NCBI RefSeq assembly: GCF_001591485.1
Contig: NZ_BCUZ01000018.1
Span: 1-35,553, forward strand
DNA: 35,553 bases
Origin: Neobacillus fumarioli NBRC 102428
GTDB lineage: Bacteria; Bacillota; Bacilli; Bacillales; Cytobacillaceae
Direction of reading: 5' to 3'
The position numbers and the translations under genes are program-made. Position 1 is the stretch's first letter. The number at the start of each line of letters is the position of its first letter. The notes under the pieces were generated by a model. That model made no database searches and was not told the origin of the DNA. It saw only the letters and a program-made list of their open reading frames with translations. This document shows, piece after piece, positions 1-7,438 of the stretch.

Positions 1-96
1 AAGCAATACTTCAATTTGAAAATATTGATTATACATTTGTAACCTATTTAATAATATTAAGATATTGTTGTTTATTATGAATAACATAATGGTGTA

Positions 97-279
97 ATGA
101 GCAAAATTTATATAGTTAGGTTTGGGGGGTGGAATCATGCAGTTTTATGAATTTCTTTTAACCGTAATTTTGTTAATAATTCTGAAAAAATAAAAGCTCT
201 TGGAGAAATTACAGAAGTACCGCAAGTGTGTAAAGATGAAAAGCAAGATAATAATGTACGGTTTTTAGCTCTTTCATGA
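97..279 (+). pseudogene. Small reading frame interrupted by an in-frame TGA, unknown product
   Basis: Starting at the ATG at 97 the frame reads MSKIYIVRFGGWNHAVL, then a TGA at 148-150, then continues in the same frame for 42 more codons to a TGA at 277. A single stop thus splits an otherwise open 60-codon frame. I do not recognise the protein family. No strong ribosome binding site precedes the ATG. It lies about 220 bases upstream of cas8 on the same strand and may be the decayed relic of an accessory gene, or a chance open frame in AT-rich DNA. Selenocysteine use is not supported by anything nearby. Confidence 0.25.
137..193 (+). CDS. Possible 18-residue hydrophobic mini-protein
   Basis: A purine-rich GGGGGGTGG stretch at 124-132 sits four bases before an ATG at 137. 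The frame encodes MQFYEFLLTVILLIILKK and stops with TAA at 191-193. The product would be a single short hydrophobic segment with a charged end, the general look of small membrane-acting peptides such as type I toxins. It overlaps the broken frame at 97-279 in another register. Only the binding site and the hydrophobic composition support it; it could be chance. Confidence 0.25.
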   Translation: MQFYEFLLTVILLIILKK

Positions 280-313
280 TTAATTATGTCGGTTTAACGA
301 TTATATGTAAGAA

Positions 314-403
314 TTTGACCTGATATAAGGGTTTGAAACATTTATTAATTTTAAGATGTTGTTTGTTTTTTGACCCGTTTTAGGGGATTTTTAGATATTA
401 ATT
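314..403 (+). repeat. Two imperfect direct repeats upstream of cas8
   Basis: Two related blocks, about 314-350 and 369-403, both begin TTTGACC, share a G-rich middle (ATAAGGG versus TTAGGGG) and end in TATTAATT. Their starts are 55 bases apart, with 18 bases between the blocks. The first contains GATATAAGGGTTTGAAAC at 322-339, whose end resembles the GAAAC end common in type I CRISPR repeats. They may be regulator sites of the cas promoter or decayed repeat-like sequence. This is not a CRISPR array, because there is no conserved repeat copy number. Confidence 0.35.
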
Positions 404-499
404 CAATGTTTTAAGTAGTAAAAAAAATTTAAAATAGGAGGGATTTCCTAATGTTATGTTGAAGTATAAATATATTTATTTCTAAAGGAGGGGTGTCTT

Positions 500-2269
500 T
501 TGGACTGTATATGGATTGAGAAAACAACTAATACATATTCAGATTGCCTAAAAACGTTTGGGATAGCATATCTAATTAGTTTATTAACAAACCAAGGTAA
601 CAACCAAATTCAAATAAGGCAATCGTCTTCCTACTATTTAGTTGAATTATCGCATGAGATTATGAGTAATTGGAAATCGCTTGTTGAAAAATTTGAACCA
701 GTATATCTCTTGCCAAACTTAAATAATTGTGATGGAAAAGCTTCTGACGGCTTGACAATCTACTTAAAAAGCGAAAAGGAAAGAAGGGAGGCTTTTCAAA
801 CTTTTTTAAGGGAAGGTCAAGACAATAAGGGAAATGGAGAAATGCCGCCACCTGAACATATCCATTTTCATATCTATTCACTTTATCAAGGTATGAAAGT
901 ATTAAGTGCCCATAATAAGATGGCCGAAGTATTCCAACAAGATCCCGAATTGATAAAAGTAGTTTATGAATGGATATTCAGAACGTGTGATTCTCCATTT
1001 TTAGGTTCGGAAGAAAAAGTGAAAACCTTTAAGGATATTGTAAAAAATTATGAGCAGAAAACCGGTAAAAAAGTTTCTTTATCCACCAATGTTAATGCGT
1101 TATCTTTTTTTAATCCTATTCAGGCAAAAGGGGTAAATAACCAAAGTGCATCCGGCATTAGTCCTGGAGGAGTAAAAAGTTTTGTTCTAGATGAGTTTTT
1201 CAAAATGATAGGGGTTTTACATTCATCTATTGGAAGATTAGTGAAAGCCGGTACAAGATCCTACGATTGTTTGCTTCAAGTCATTGATCCGCAGGAAATA
1301 TCAATAGCAGCTGTTGATAGTATTGTGCAAAATATCAAAAGCAAAATCAAGGCACCAAGTAGAACTTACTTTGAGTTTTCAACATTAACCTACACCATTT
1401 CAGAAATATTAAGGTTCTTAATTGATAAGCAGACTGATTTATCCCCTACTTTAACCAATTATGTCCGTGGTTTACACAGTACTTACTTTAAAGATTTAGG
1501 AAATGCAAAAGCTGTTATGAATCTTTCTTATTACCACTTACCTTCGTGGGTAACATTTGAAAGCTATGAGGATCTATATAAATACAATGAAATATTCGAT
1601 GAATTGATTATGAAATGTGACAAAATTCGATGGGATGAGAATTTACTGCAGGATCTTGATCAATCGCTAAACCATTTGGTTACATTTATTTCTACAGGCA
1701 AATTAGAATACTATTTATTTTTTGTTCAAGATTACCATACCAAAGTATTTTCCTATATTTATGATAAAAAGTATTGGTTAGAGCCATTTTTTATCAGTCA
1801 TTTACAGGAGGTTATTATGCGTAGTAATCTGTCTTATTCAAAAATTGTTAGCGACCAAGGATTTATAAATATTTCTAGGGCTATTTTTTCAGCGACAATT
1901 GGTTTGCAATATCAGGATAAAAATGTAAGGAAATATCCGGTTCATTATGATTTGCAGCATAAATTAAAACAAAATGCGCCATATCCAGAAAAATTTATCA
2001 CTTCATTGACCGAGTTTGCAGCAACATTTAATAGTGAAAATGCTAGGGTGTTTGAATCGAGCAAGGCGCGGGGAGAAAATGGCAGGACGAGAAAAAATAT
2101 TACTGATAGTGACCTTGTCTCCATAATTCAGCTAATTGACGAATATGGTAGTAATATTGTAGGGAATTTACTGGTTGCTTTTGGATATGCCAAAAAAGAA
2201 CAGGGAAATAAAGGTAGTAATGAAACTGATAACAAAATGGAAGATACCGAATATAGTTTCGAAGATTAA
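500..2269 (+). CDS. cas8: Type I CRISPR Cascade large subunit, Cas8 family
   Basis: This is the large subunit of the type I interference complex, which normally recognises the PAM and helps recruit Cas3. The 589-residue product is called mainly from position: it is directly followed by unmistakable cas7, cas5, cas3 and cas6. The segment NPIQAKGVN (from residue 205) is a conspicuous motif; I place the protein with the Cas8a1/Cst1-like group only tentatively, since Cas8 proteins diverge fast. The TTG at 500 is the chosen start because AAAGGAGGGG ends six bases before it and no in-frame ATG is near. Its stop meets the cas7 ribosome binding site. The last quarter carries its own internal start (see 1817). 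It is AT-rich like the rest of the interference genes. Confidence 0.75.
   Translation: MDCIWIEKTTNTYSDCLKTFGIAYLISLLTNQGNNQIQIRQSSSYYLVELSHEIMSNWKSLVEKFEPVYLLPNLNNCDGKASDGLTIYLKSEKERREAFQTFLREGQDNKGNGEMPPPEHIHFHIYSLYQGMKVLSAHNKMAEVFQQDPELIKVVYEWIFRTCDSPFLGSEEKVKTFKDIVKNYEQKTGKKVSLSTNVNALSFFNPIQAKGVNNQSASGISPGGVKSFVLDEFFKMIGVLHSSIGRLVKAGTRSYDCLLQVIDPQEISIAAVDSIVQNIKSKIKAPSRTYFEFSTLTYTISEILRFLIDKQTDLSPTLTNYVRGLHSTYFKDLGNAKAVMNLSYYHLPSWVTFESYEDLYKYNEIFDELIMKCDKIRWDENLLQDLDQSLNHLVTFISTGKLEYYLFFVQDYHTKVFSYIYDKKYWLEPFFISHLQEVIMRSNLSYSKIVSDQGFINISRAIFSATIGLQYQDKNVRKYPVHYDLQHKLKQNAPYPEKFITSLTEFAATFNSENARVFESSKARGENGRTRKNITDSDLVSIIQLIDEYGSNIVGNLLVAFGYAKKEQGNKGSNETDNKMEDTEYSFED
1817..2269 (+). CDS. cas11: Probable Cas11 small subunit from an internal start in cas8
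   Basis: Inside cas8, a perfect AGGAGG at 1806-1811 stands five bases before ATG 1817, which is in the cas8 frame (residue 440, MRSNLSYSK). Translation from here gives a 150-residue C-terminal fragment, the size expected of a Cas11 small subunit. In I-B, I-C and I-D systems it is established that the small subunit is made by internal translation of the cas8/cas10d gene, and no separate cas11 gene is present in this operon. The fragment appears mostly helical, as Cas11 proteins are. The binding site and frame are seen directly; expression and assembly into the complex are inferred. Confidence 0.65.
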   Translation: MRSNLSYSKIVSDQGFINISRAIFSATIGLQYQDKNVRKYPVHYDLQHKLKQNAPYPEKFITSLTEFAATFNSENARVFESSKARGENGRTRKNITDSDLVSIIQLIDEYGSNIVGNLLVAFGYAKKEQGNKGSNETDNKMEDTEYSFED

Positions 2270-2283
2270 TGGAGGGAAAACGC

Positions 2284-3246
2284 ATGATGAAAGAAATCTT
2301 TTCTATTTCGATTTCAGGTGAGTTGTCACTTGATTTGCACGCATTAAATAATGAAAGAAGTGAGGGAAATCAAACGTTCACAAGAAAAGTCACTGTGTTA
2401 GACCAAGAAGGGGAATTAACAACAGTAAATGCCATCTCCGGTGACATGTTTAAACATATCCAAGCTAAACATCTGCATTCCATAAGCTTAGAAGAGGGTT
2501 TACATTTATGTAATGGCTGTTTAAATTTTGATTCCAATCGAATTGCAAGTGATAAAGAATTTACATCAAGCTATAAAAAGGAAACACCAGATGAAGAAGT
2601 ATACAGGTCTATAATTCATAAATGCGTTATTGACGACATTGAAGGAATGATGGCAACAGCAAATAATAAAAATGTGGCGAGAAAATCGGTTATTGAGTTC
2701 GGCTGGGTTGTTGGAAAACCGGAGAAGACGTATACAAACAATTATTTCCATTTAAAAAAGGCTACTAATGCAAGTATAGTCGATGAAAATAAAGCCGAGA
2801 ATTCTGGGCAAAACATTTTCTATCGTCCTTTAAATACCGGGGTTTATGCAACTGTTATTCATATGGAAACATCAAGAATTGGACTAAATGAAGCATCATT
2901 AAATTATAATATTGACCAAAAGGAAAGAAAGAAGCGATATAATGCACTATTAAAAAGTGTCCTTTACACTTTCTTGAAAACTGAAGGAGCCATGAGAGCT
3001 TCTCAAGCGCCTCATCTTCATGATTTTAAAGGCATGATTACAGTTAGCTTTTCAACTTTACCGGCACCATCTGTTAGCCCACTAAACGGGGATTATAAAC
3101 AAGAAATTGTAAATATCACCAGAAACCTAAATGAACTTTCAACCGAAAAACAAGTTGAAATATTACCATTTGAAAGTATTAGTGATTTTACGAAGAAGAT
3201 AAGGGATCTTATGGAATATGCTCCAGGAACTATCATAAGAAAGTAG
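2284..3246 (+). CDS. cas7: Cascade backbone protein Cas7 (Cst2/DevR type)
   Basis: Cas7 polymerises along the crRNA and forms the backbone of the type I complex. The N-terminal stretch (ISISGELSLDLHALNNE, then GNQTFTRKV and VNAISGDMFKHIQAKHL) is the signature of the Cas7/Cst2/DevR family, a RAMP-fold protein, and the 320-residue length fits. I start at ATG 2284 rather than the ATG at 2269: GGAGGG at 2271-2276 lies seven bases upstream of 2284, while the earlier ATG overlaps the cas8 stop and itself contains that binding site. Translation is probably coupled to cas8. The Cst2/DevR type is the strongest subtype clue and points to the I-B/Tneap or Myxan group. Confidence 0.93.
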   Translation: MMKEIFSISISGELSLDLHALNNERSEGNQTFTRKVTVLDQEGELTTVNAISGDMFKHIQAKHLHSISLEEGLHLCNGCLNFDSNRIASDKEFTSSYKKETPDEEVYRSIIHKCVIDDIEGMMATANNKNVARKSVIEFGWVVGKPEKTYTNNYFHLKKATNASIVDENKAENSGQNIFYRPLNTGVYATVIHMETSRIGLNEASLNYNIDQKERKKRYNALLKSVLYTFLKTEGAMRASQAPHLHDFKGMITVSFSTLPAPSVSPLNGDYKQEIVNITRNLNELSTEKQVEILPFESISDFTKKIRDLMEYAPGTIIRK

Positions 3247-3966
3247 GTGTACAGTTTGTACCTGACGGCTAAATATTTACCTGTATCCCTATTTTCATTG
3301 AGGGAAAGTGATGCCACAAATGTTGTTGCATCTACCTACTTACATCCATCCCCTTTCTGTATCAAAATGACACTTGTATCTTTATATTTACAAGTTTATG
3401 GAAAGAATGGAGTAGAGGAGTGGGTTTCCTTTTTAAAAGAAATCCCTGTATATATAAAGGGTTCCTCAGAAGTAGTTGTCAATAATATGATGATTAAAAT
3501 CCGAAAATTTAATGATAAAGCAGATAAAGCTGATAAAGATGCAGGAATTAATATTAATTCAACTGTCAGTTATAGGGAATTTTCCTATTTATCAGACTCC
3601 GTTGAAATTGCTTTTTGGACGAAAATTGATAAGTTTGCTAAATATGAAGAAACTTTGAAGTTTTTACTTTTACATGTGAAATATTTTGGAAATAGGGGAT
3701 CTTTTTTTCAATGGCAAAGTTTTAATATAATTGATAGTGGTCAATTACCGCCGGGTTTTTCCAAGAAGTTTGATCAAACGTTTGATATAAGCCAGTTAGG
3801 GTTATTGAAAAAAATGGATGATTTCGATAAAAGTGTTACTTTTGAAAAATTGAATATTTATAGCAATACTAAAAAGACGAATATTCGTTTACAAAACATA
3901 TTTGTACTACCCTATGAAAAAAAATATTCGAATCGATCTTATACCAGTTATAAGCGAAGAGGGTGA
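3247..3966 (+). CDS. cas5: Cascade subunit Cas5
   Basis: Cas5 caps the 5' handle of the crRNA in the type I complex. The 239-residue product begins with a short beta-strand-like segment (YLTAKYLPVSLF) and has the position (after cas7, before cas3) and size of Cas5t-type proteins; similarity to any one subfamily is weak by eye. The GTG at 3247 directly follows the cas7 stop, but the TTG at 3256 has the better ribosome binding site (AGGTG six bases upstream), so the true start may be nine bases later. Its stop codon overlaps the GTG start of cas3 (GTGA), indicating translational coupling. Confidence 0.8.
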   Translation: MYSLYLTAKYLPVSLFSLRESDATNVVASTYLHPSPFCIKMTLVSLYLQVYGKNGVEEWVSFLKEIPVYIKGSSEVVVNNMMIKIRKFNDKADKADKDAGININSTVSYREFSYLSDSVEIAFWTKIDKFAKYEETLKFLLLHVKYFGNRGSFFQWQSFNIIDSGQLPPGFSKKFDQTFDISQLGLLKKMDDFDKSVTFEKLNIYSNTKKTNIRLQNIFVLPYEKKYSNRSYTSYKRRG

Positions 3967-6362
3967 AACCGTTGTTTTTATCTGATGAAAAAATTGAAAA
4001 TTTGTTTAAGATAATGACGAAAAAAGTTGATAAAAATGGAAATGGTTTCACTCCACTTGGTTTTCAAAAGAAAATTATACATGCACAGTTGAACGAAGGC
4101 AGAAACGTCATTTTACATGCGCCAACTGGTGCCGGTAAAACACTTGCTGCATTAGCTCCATTTTATATTAGTAAATATTTATGTAAGGAAATAGATTTTC
4201 CCGGCCAGTCAATCTATGTTTTACCGATGAGAACTTTGGCATATAGTTTGGCTGATGAAGCAAGAGATATGTCATATTTATGGAAAATTAAGGTTCAAAC
4301 GGGTGAAGTTCAAGAGGATCCGTTTTTTATTGAAGGGGATGTTATATTTACAACAATTGATCAAGCTCTGAGTGGGGCATTAACCATCCCCTTATCGCTT
4401 CCGTTTCGTTTGGCAAATATTAATGCCGGCGTATGGGCTGGAAGTTACCTTATCTTCGATGAATTTCATTTGTTGGATCCAAACAGATCGTTTCAAACCA
4501 CTGTCCATTTGTTGAAACAATTGTGTGCTGATATGAAATTAACAAGGTTTACAATCATGACAGCAACCCTTTCGAGGGAATTGCGTGAAATTCTAGCAAA
4601 AGAGTTAAATGCTGAACATATCAAAGTAACGAAAAAAGATTTGCTGCAAATAAAGTCCCAATATAAGAAAAAAAGAAAGGTCATTACACATGCAAGTTGT
4701 CTTTGTGCAAATGAAATTTTAGAAAAACATAGGTATAAAACGATTGTGATCGTAAATCAAGTTGATCGAGCGATTACTATATATAAAGAGATCCTTAAGA
4801 ATCAACCAATCGATACGGAAGTTTTTTTGCTCCATTCCCAATTATTATCCGATGAACGGAAATCTATTGAAAATAAGTTAAAAGAGTATTTTGGGAAGAA
4901 CAGGAACAATAAAAAGACGATTTTGATTGCTACTCAGGTAATTGAAGTTGGGATTGATATTACATCGGATGTAATGCTGACGGAAATCTCTTCTGCGGAA
5001 TCTTTTCTCCAACGCATTGGACGAAATGCAAGATTTGAAGGAGAAGAAGGAACTGTTCATGTATATTCATTAAATAAGAATGATAGTAATCGACCGTGGC
5101 TGCCCTACGAGAAAGATGAAATAACTGAGGCAGAGATTTATTTACAAAATGCTTGCGGGGCATATTTTGACTATTCGAAATCAAATGAGATGATCAATAA
5201 TCTTTATAGTTTAAAAGATAAAGGGTTATGGCAAAAAGTTAAGCTCGAAAAGAAAAATCATGAGGGGATAATGGCGGAGGCCTTCCAAAATCATAATAAG
5301 GCCCTGTCAGGAAAACTAATTAGAAATATTGAAAGTGTTTCTATTATAATACATGATCATCCACCGGAGGATGAAAATATATATCTATTTGAAACAGTTT
5401 CGTTTCCACTTGGAAAAATGAAAGGATTTGTAGCTAATCTAGAAAAAACGGCTACCAAATTCCAAGGAATGATAAGAAGAATTGTTTATGAAGAGGACAA
5501 ACTTTTATTTAAAAACATAGAAAATGTAAATGACGTCCATAATCTTGATTATATTATCATTCATCCATCAATGGCATCATATGAAGAAAATATCGGATTA
5601 ATGCTAGGGGAGCCTAGCTTGAATAAATCATATAGATTCCCTGCTAAGAATAATGAAAAAATTTTAAAACGGTATAGTTACAAGATGGATACTTTTGAAG
5701 AACATATACATGCTTGTCTTTTGGCTTATAAACAAATTTGTTTTCCTAAATGCGAATATACAATAAACCGTTTTGGTGAGCTTTTTAAACTAACAAAGGT
5801 AAACATGAACAGAATTATCGATTTTGTAATAGTTATGCATGATACAGGAAAGTTATCAAAAAAATGGCAATCTATTGCTATGGATATACAACTGCAAGCC
5901 ATTGCTGATTTCAATAATGAAACATTACTAGCACATACTGATAACCCGAGTGGAAAAAGAGTAGGATTTCCCAATCACTCCGTATTAGGAGCAGTAATAG
6001 CATATTTTTTATTTAAAACAAATGAGAAATACTACGAAATTAGTCATTCTGTTTTAACATCAATAGCCCATCATCATTCATCCAATGCAGTGACGTTAGA
6101 TTTGCAGAAACATTTTAAAGGGATTGGGATTTTACAAAAACTATTACGAGAAATTGATTGGCATTTTACGACAGAAGAACTCAAACAAATCATTGAGACG
6201 TCTCTAAAAAAAATAGAACATAAAAAGGATTGGACCAATCAATGGGTTTATTGGCATGTTGATCCCGTTTTGTATTGGCTGTACCTGTTTTTAGTAAGGC
6301 AGCTAAGAATAAGTGATCAAAGATCATTCGATTTTATAGAAGAAGTAACCACAAATCGCTAG
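3963..6362 (+). CDS. cas3: CRISPR helicase-nuclease Cas3 with a C-terminal HD domain
   Basis: Cas3 unwinds and degrades target DNA after Cascade binding. The 799-residue protein shows Walker A HAPTGAGKT at residues 52-60, DEFH at 166-169, TATLS at 200-204, and motif VI QRIGRNAR at 350-357, so superfamily 2 helicase domains fill the first half. The metal-dependent HD nuclease lies at the C-terminal end: HD at 626-627 within MHDTGK, His672 in NHSVLG, and HHH at 703-705. In the usual Cas3 the HD domain is N-terminal, so the order here is reversed; separate or C-terminal HD modules are known in a minority of type I systems. The GTG start overlaps the cas5 stop. All nuclease and helicase motifs look intact. 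Confidence 0.95.
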   Translation: MKPLFLSDEKIENLFKIMTKKVDKNGNGFTPLGFQKKIIHAQLNEGRNVILHAPTGAGKTLAALAPFYISKYLCKEIDFPGQSIYVLPMRTLAYSLADEARDMSYLWKIKVQTGEVQEDPFFIEGDVIFTTIDQALSGALTIPLSLPFRLANINAGVWAGSYLIFDEFHLLDPNRSFQTTVHLLKQLCADMKLTRFTIMTATLSRELREILAKELNAEHIKVTKKDLLQIKSQYKKKRKVITHASCLCANEILEKHRYKTIVIVNQVDRAITIYKEILKNQPIDTEVFLLHSQLLSDERKSIENKLKEYFGKNRNNKKTILIATQVIEVGIDITSDVMLTEISSAESFLQRIGRNARFEGEEGTVHVYSLNKNDSNRPWLPYEKDEITEAEIYLQNACGAYFDYSKSNEMINNLYSLKDKGLWQKVKLEKKNHEGIMAEAFQNHNKALSGKLIRNIESVSIIIHDHPPEDENIYLFETVSFPLGKMKGFVANLEKTATKFQGMIRRIVYEEDKLLFKNIENVNDVHNLDYIIIHPSMASYEENIGLMLGEPSLNKSYRFPAKNNEKILKRYSYKMDTFEEHIHACLLAYKQICFPKCEYTINRFGELFKLTKVNMNRIIDFVIVMHDTGKLSKKWQSIAMDIQLQAIADFNNETLLAHTDNPSGKRVGFPNHSVLGAVIAYFLFKTNEKYYEISHSVLTSIAHHHSSNAVTLDLQKHFKGIGILQKLLREIDWHFTTEELKQIIETSLKKIEHKKDWTNQWVYWHVDPVLYWLYLFLVRQLRISDQRSFDFIEEVTTNR

Positions 6363-6377
6363 CTCTAGGAGAAAAAA

Positions 6378-7352
6378 ATGATTGATTCAGCTATTATTAA
6401 TTTTTTAGAGGAAATTAAAATAATTCAATTTGTTGCGTTTTATAAAGCAGGGAATAATGGGGTTAGATTGCCTTCTTATCAAGGTTCTACTTTTCGTGGT
6501 GTTTTCGGCCATGTGTTTAAAGATGTTGCATGTACTTGTCCTAAAGGTAAATTCGGAGAAATAATCCACCAAGAAAACTGCCCTTATGCTTATATATTTG
6601 AAACCCGTTCACAAAGTGATATGAATAACTTATTAGGCACAGAGGAGATCCCACGTCCATTTATTATTAGTCCCGAAAATAGTAATCAGCAATACTTTGC
6701 CCCAAATGAAAGATTTTCTGTACGTATTACCTTATTTGGAAAATCCATTAATTACATTCATTATTTTTTATATGTGTTATTTCATATAGGAAATAAGGGA
6801 TTCGGTAAGGGAAAACAGCAAGCTGAATTAAGACAAGTATTTTTAGTTAATGAAAATGGAGATTTTCAAAATCAAATATATAGTAATCATAAAATGGAAC
6901 AGAATTTTACTATAATCAACAGTAAAAACATTATTCAACCAGTCAAGGATACATCGGCAATTCGAGCTCACTTTATTACACCAACCCGTCTAAAGTTTAA
7001 TGGTCATTATACCGATACACCTGAATTTCATATTGTTCTTCGCTCCGCCGTCCGCCGGATCACGTCACTGCTCTATTACCATCATGATCAGAGAATACTC
7101 GACATCGACTTTAAGAAACTATTTAAAAATGCTGAGGAAGTAAAACTAGTTCAATCCGATGTCGAATGGTATGACTGGGAGAGATATTCAAACCGCCAAA
7201 AGGAACGAATGAAGCTTGGTGGAATTGTCGGAAAAGCAATCTACGAAGGAGATTTAGAGCCGTTTATTCCTTGGTTGCAATTAGCAGAGTGGACTCATAT
7301 TGGAAAAAATACCACCTTCGGCCTTGGGAAAATAAAAGTAGTATTTGAATAG
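6378..7352 (+). CDS. cas6: crRNA-processing endoribonuclease Cas6
   Basis: Cas6 cuts the precursor CRISPR transcript within each repeat. The 324-residue protein has the RAMP-type glycine-rich segment GNKGFGKGKQQAE in the middle and a second one, GKNTTFGLGKI, at the C terminus, both typical of Cas6 proteins with the pfam10040 domain. Four cysteines near residues 50-70 (CTCPKG and CPYAY) could bind a metal. AGGAG sits seven bases before the ATG. It is the last gene before an intrinsic terminator and closes the interference operon. Placing cas6 after cas3 differs from the usual I-B order, in which cas6 comes first. Confidence 0.88.
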   Translation: MIDSAIINFLEEIKIIQFVAFYKAGNNGVRLPSYQGSTFRGVFGHVFKDVACTCPKGKFGEIIHQENCPYAYIFETRSQSDMNNLLGTEEIPRPFIISPENSNQQYFAPNERFSVRITLFGKSINYIHYFLYVLFHIGNKGFGKGKQQAELRQVFLVNENGDFQNQIYSNHKMEQNFTIINSKNIIQPVKDTSAIRAHFITPTRLKFNGHYTDTPEFHIVLRSAVRRITSLLYYHHDQRILDIDFKKLFKNAEEVKLVQSDVEWYDWERYSNRQKERMKLGGIVGKAIYEGDLEPFIPWLQLAEWTHIGKNTTFGLGKIKVVFE

Positions 7353-7363
7353 AAATTTTTTAA

Positions 7364-7390
7364 AAGCCTGTCAAAAGGCTTATTTTTTTT
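7364..7390 (+). terminator. Intrinsic terminator between cas6 and cas1
   Basis: AAGCCT (7364-7369), a six-base loop, AGGCTT (7376-7381), then a run of T residues to 7390. This is a textbook rho-independent terminator that ends the cas8-7-5-3-6 transcript and implies separate transcription of cas1-cas2-cas4. Confidence 0.8.
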
Positions 7391-7422
7391 GTCCTTTTTG
7401 GAGATAACTAGACTAAAAGGAC
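7391..7422 (+). promoter_or_regulatory. Inverted repeat before cas1
   Basis: GTCCTTTT (7391-7398) and AAAAGGAC (7415-7422) are perfect eight-base inverted arms with 16 bases between. The element sits between the terminator and the cas1 ribosome binding site. It may be an operator or a second RNA hairpin controlling the adaptation genes; no promoter is clear by eye. Confidence 0.4.
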
Positions 7423-7438
7423 TAGGGGAGGAAGAATC

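Noticed and set aside
97-279. TGA at 148 as selenocysteine or tryptophan
   Set aside because: No SECIS-like hairpin or selenocysteine gene is visible, and all other genes use the standard code with TGA as stop.
456-485. Nine-codon leader peptide before cas8
   Set aside because: A ribosome-binding-like AGGAGGG at 436-442 exists, but the reading frame is too short and AT-rich to separate from chance.
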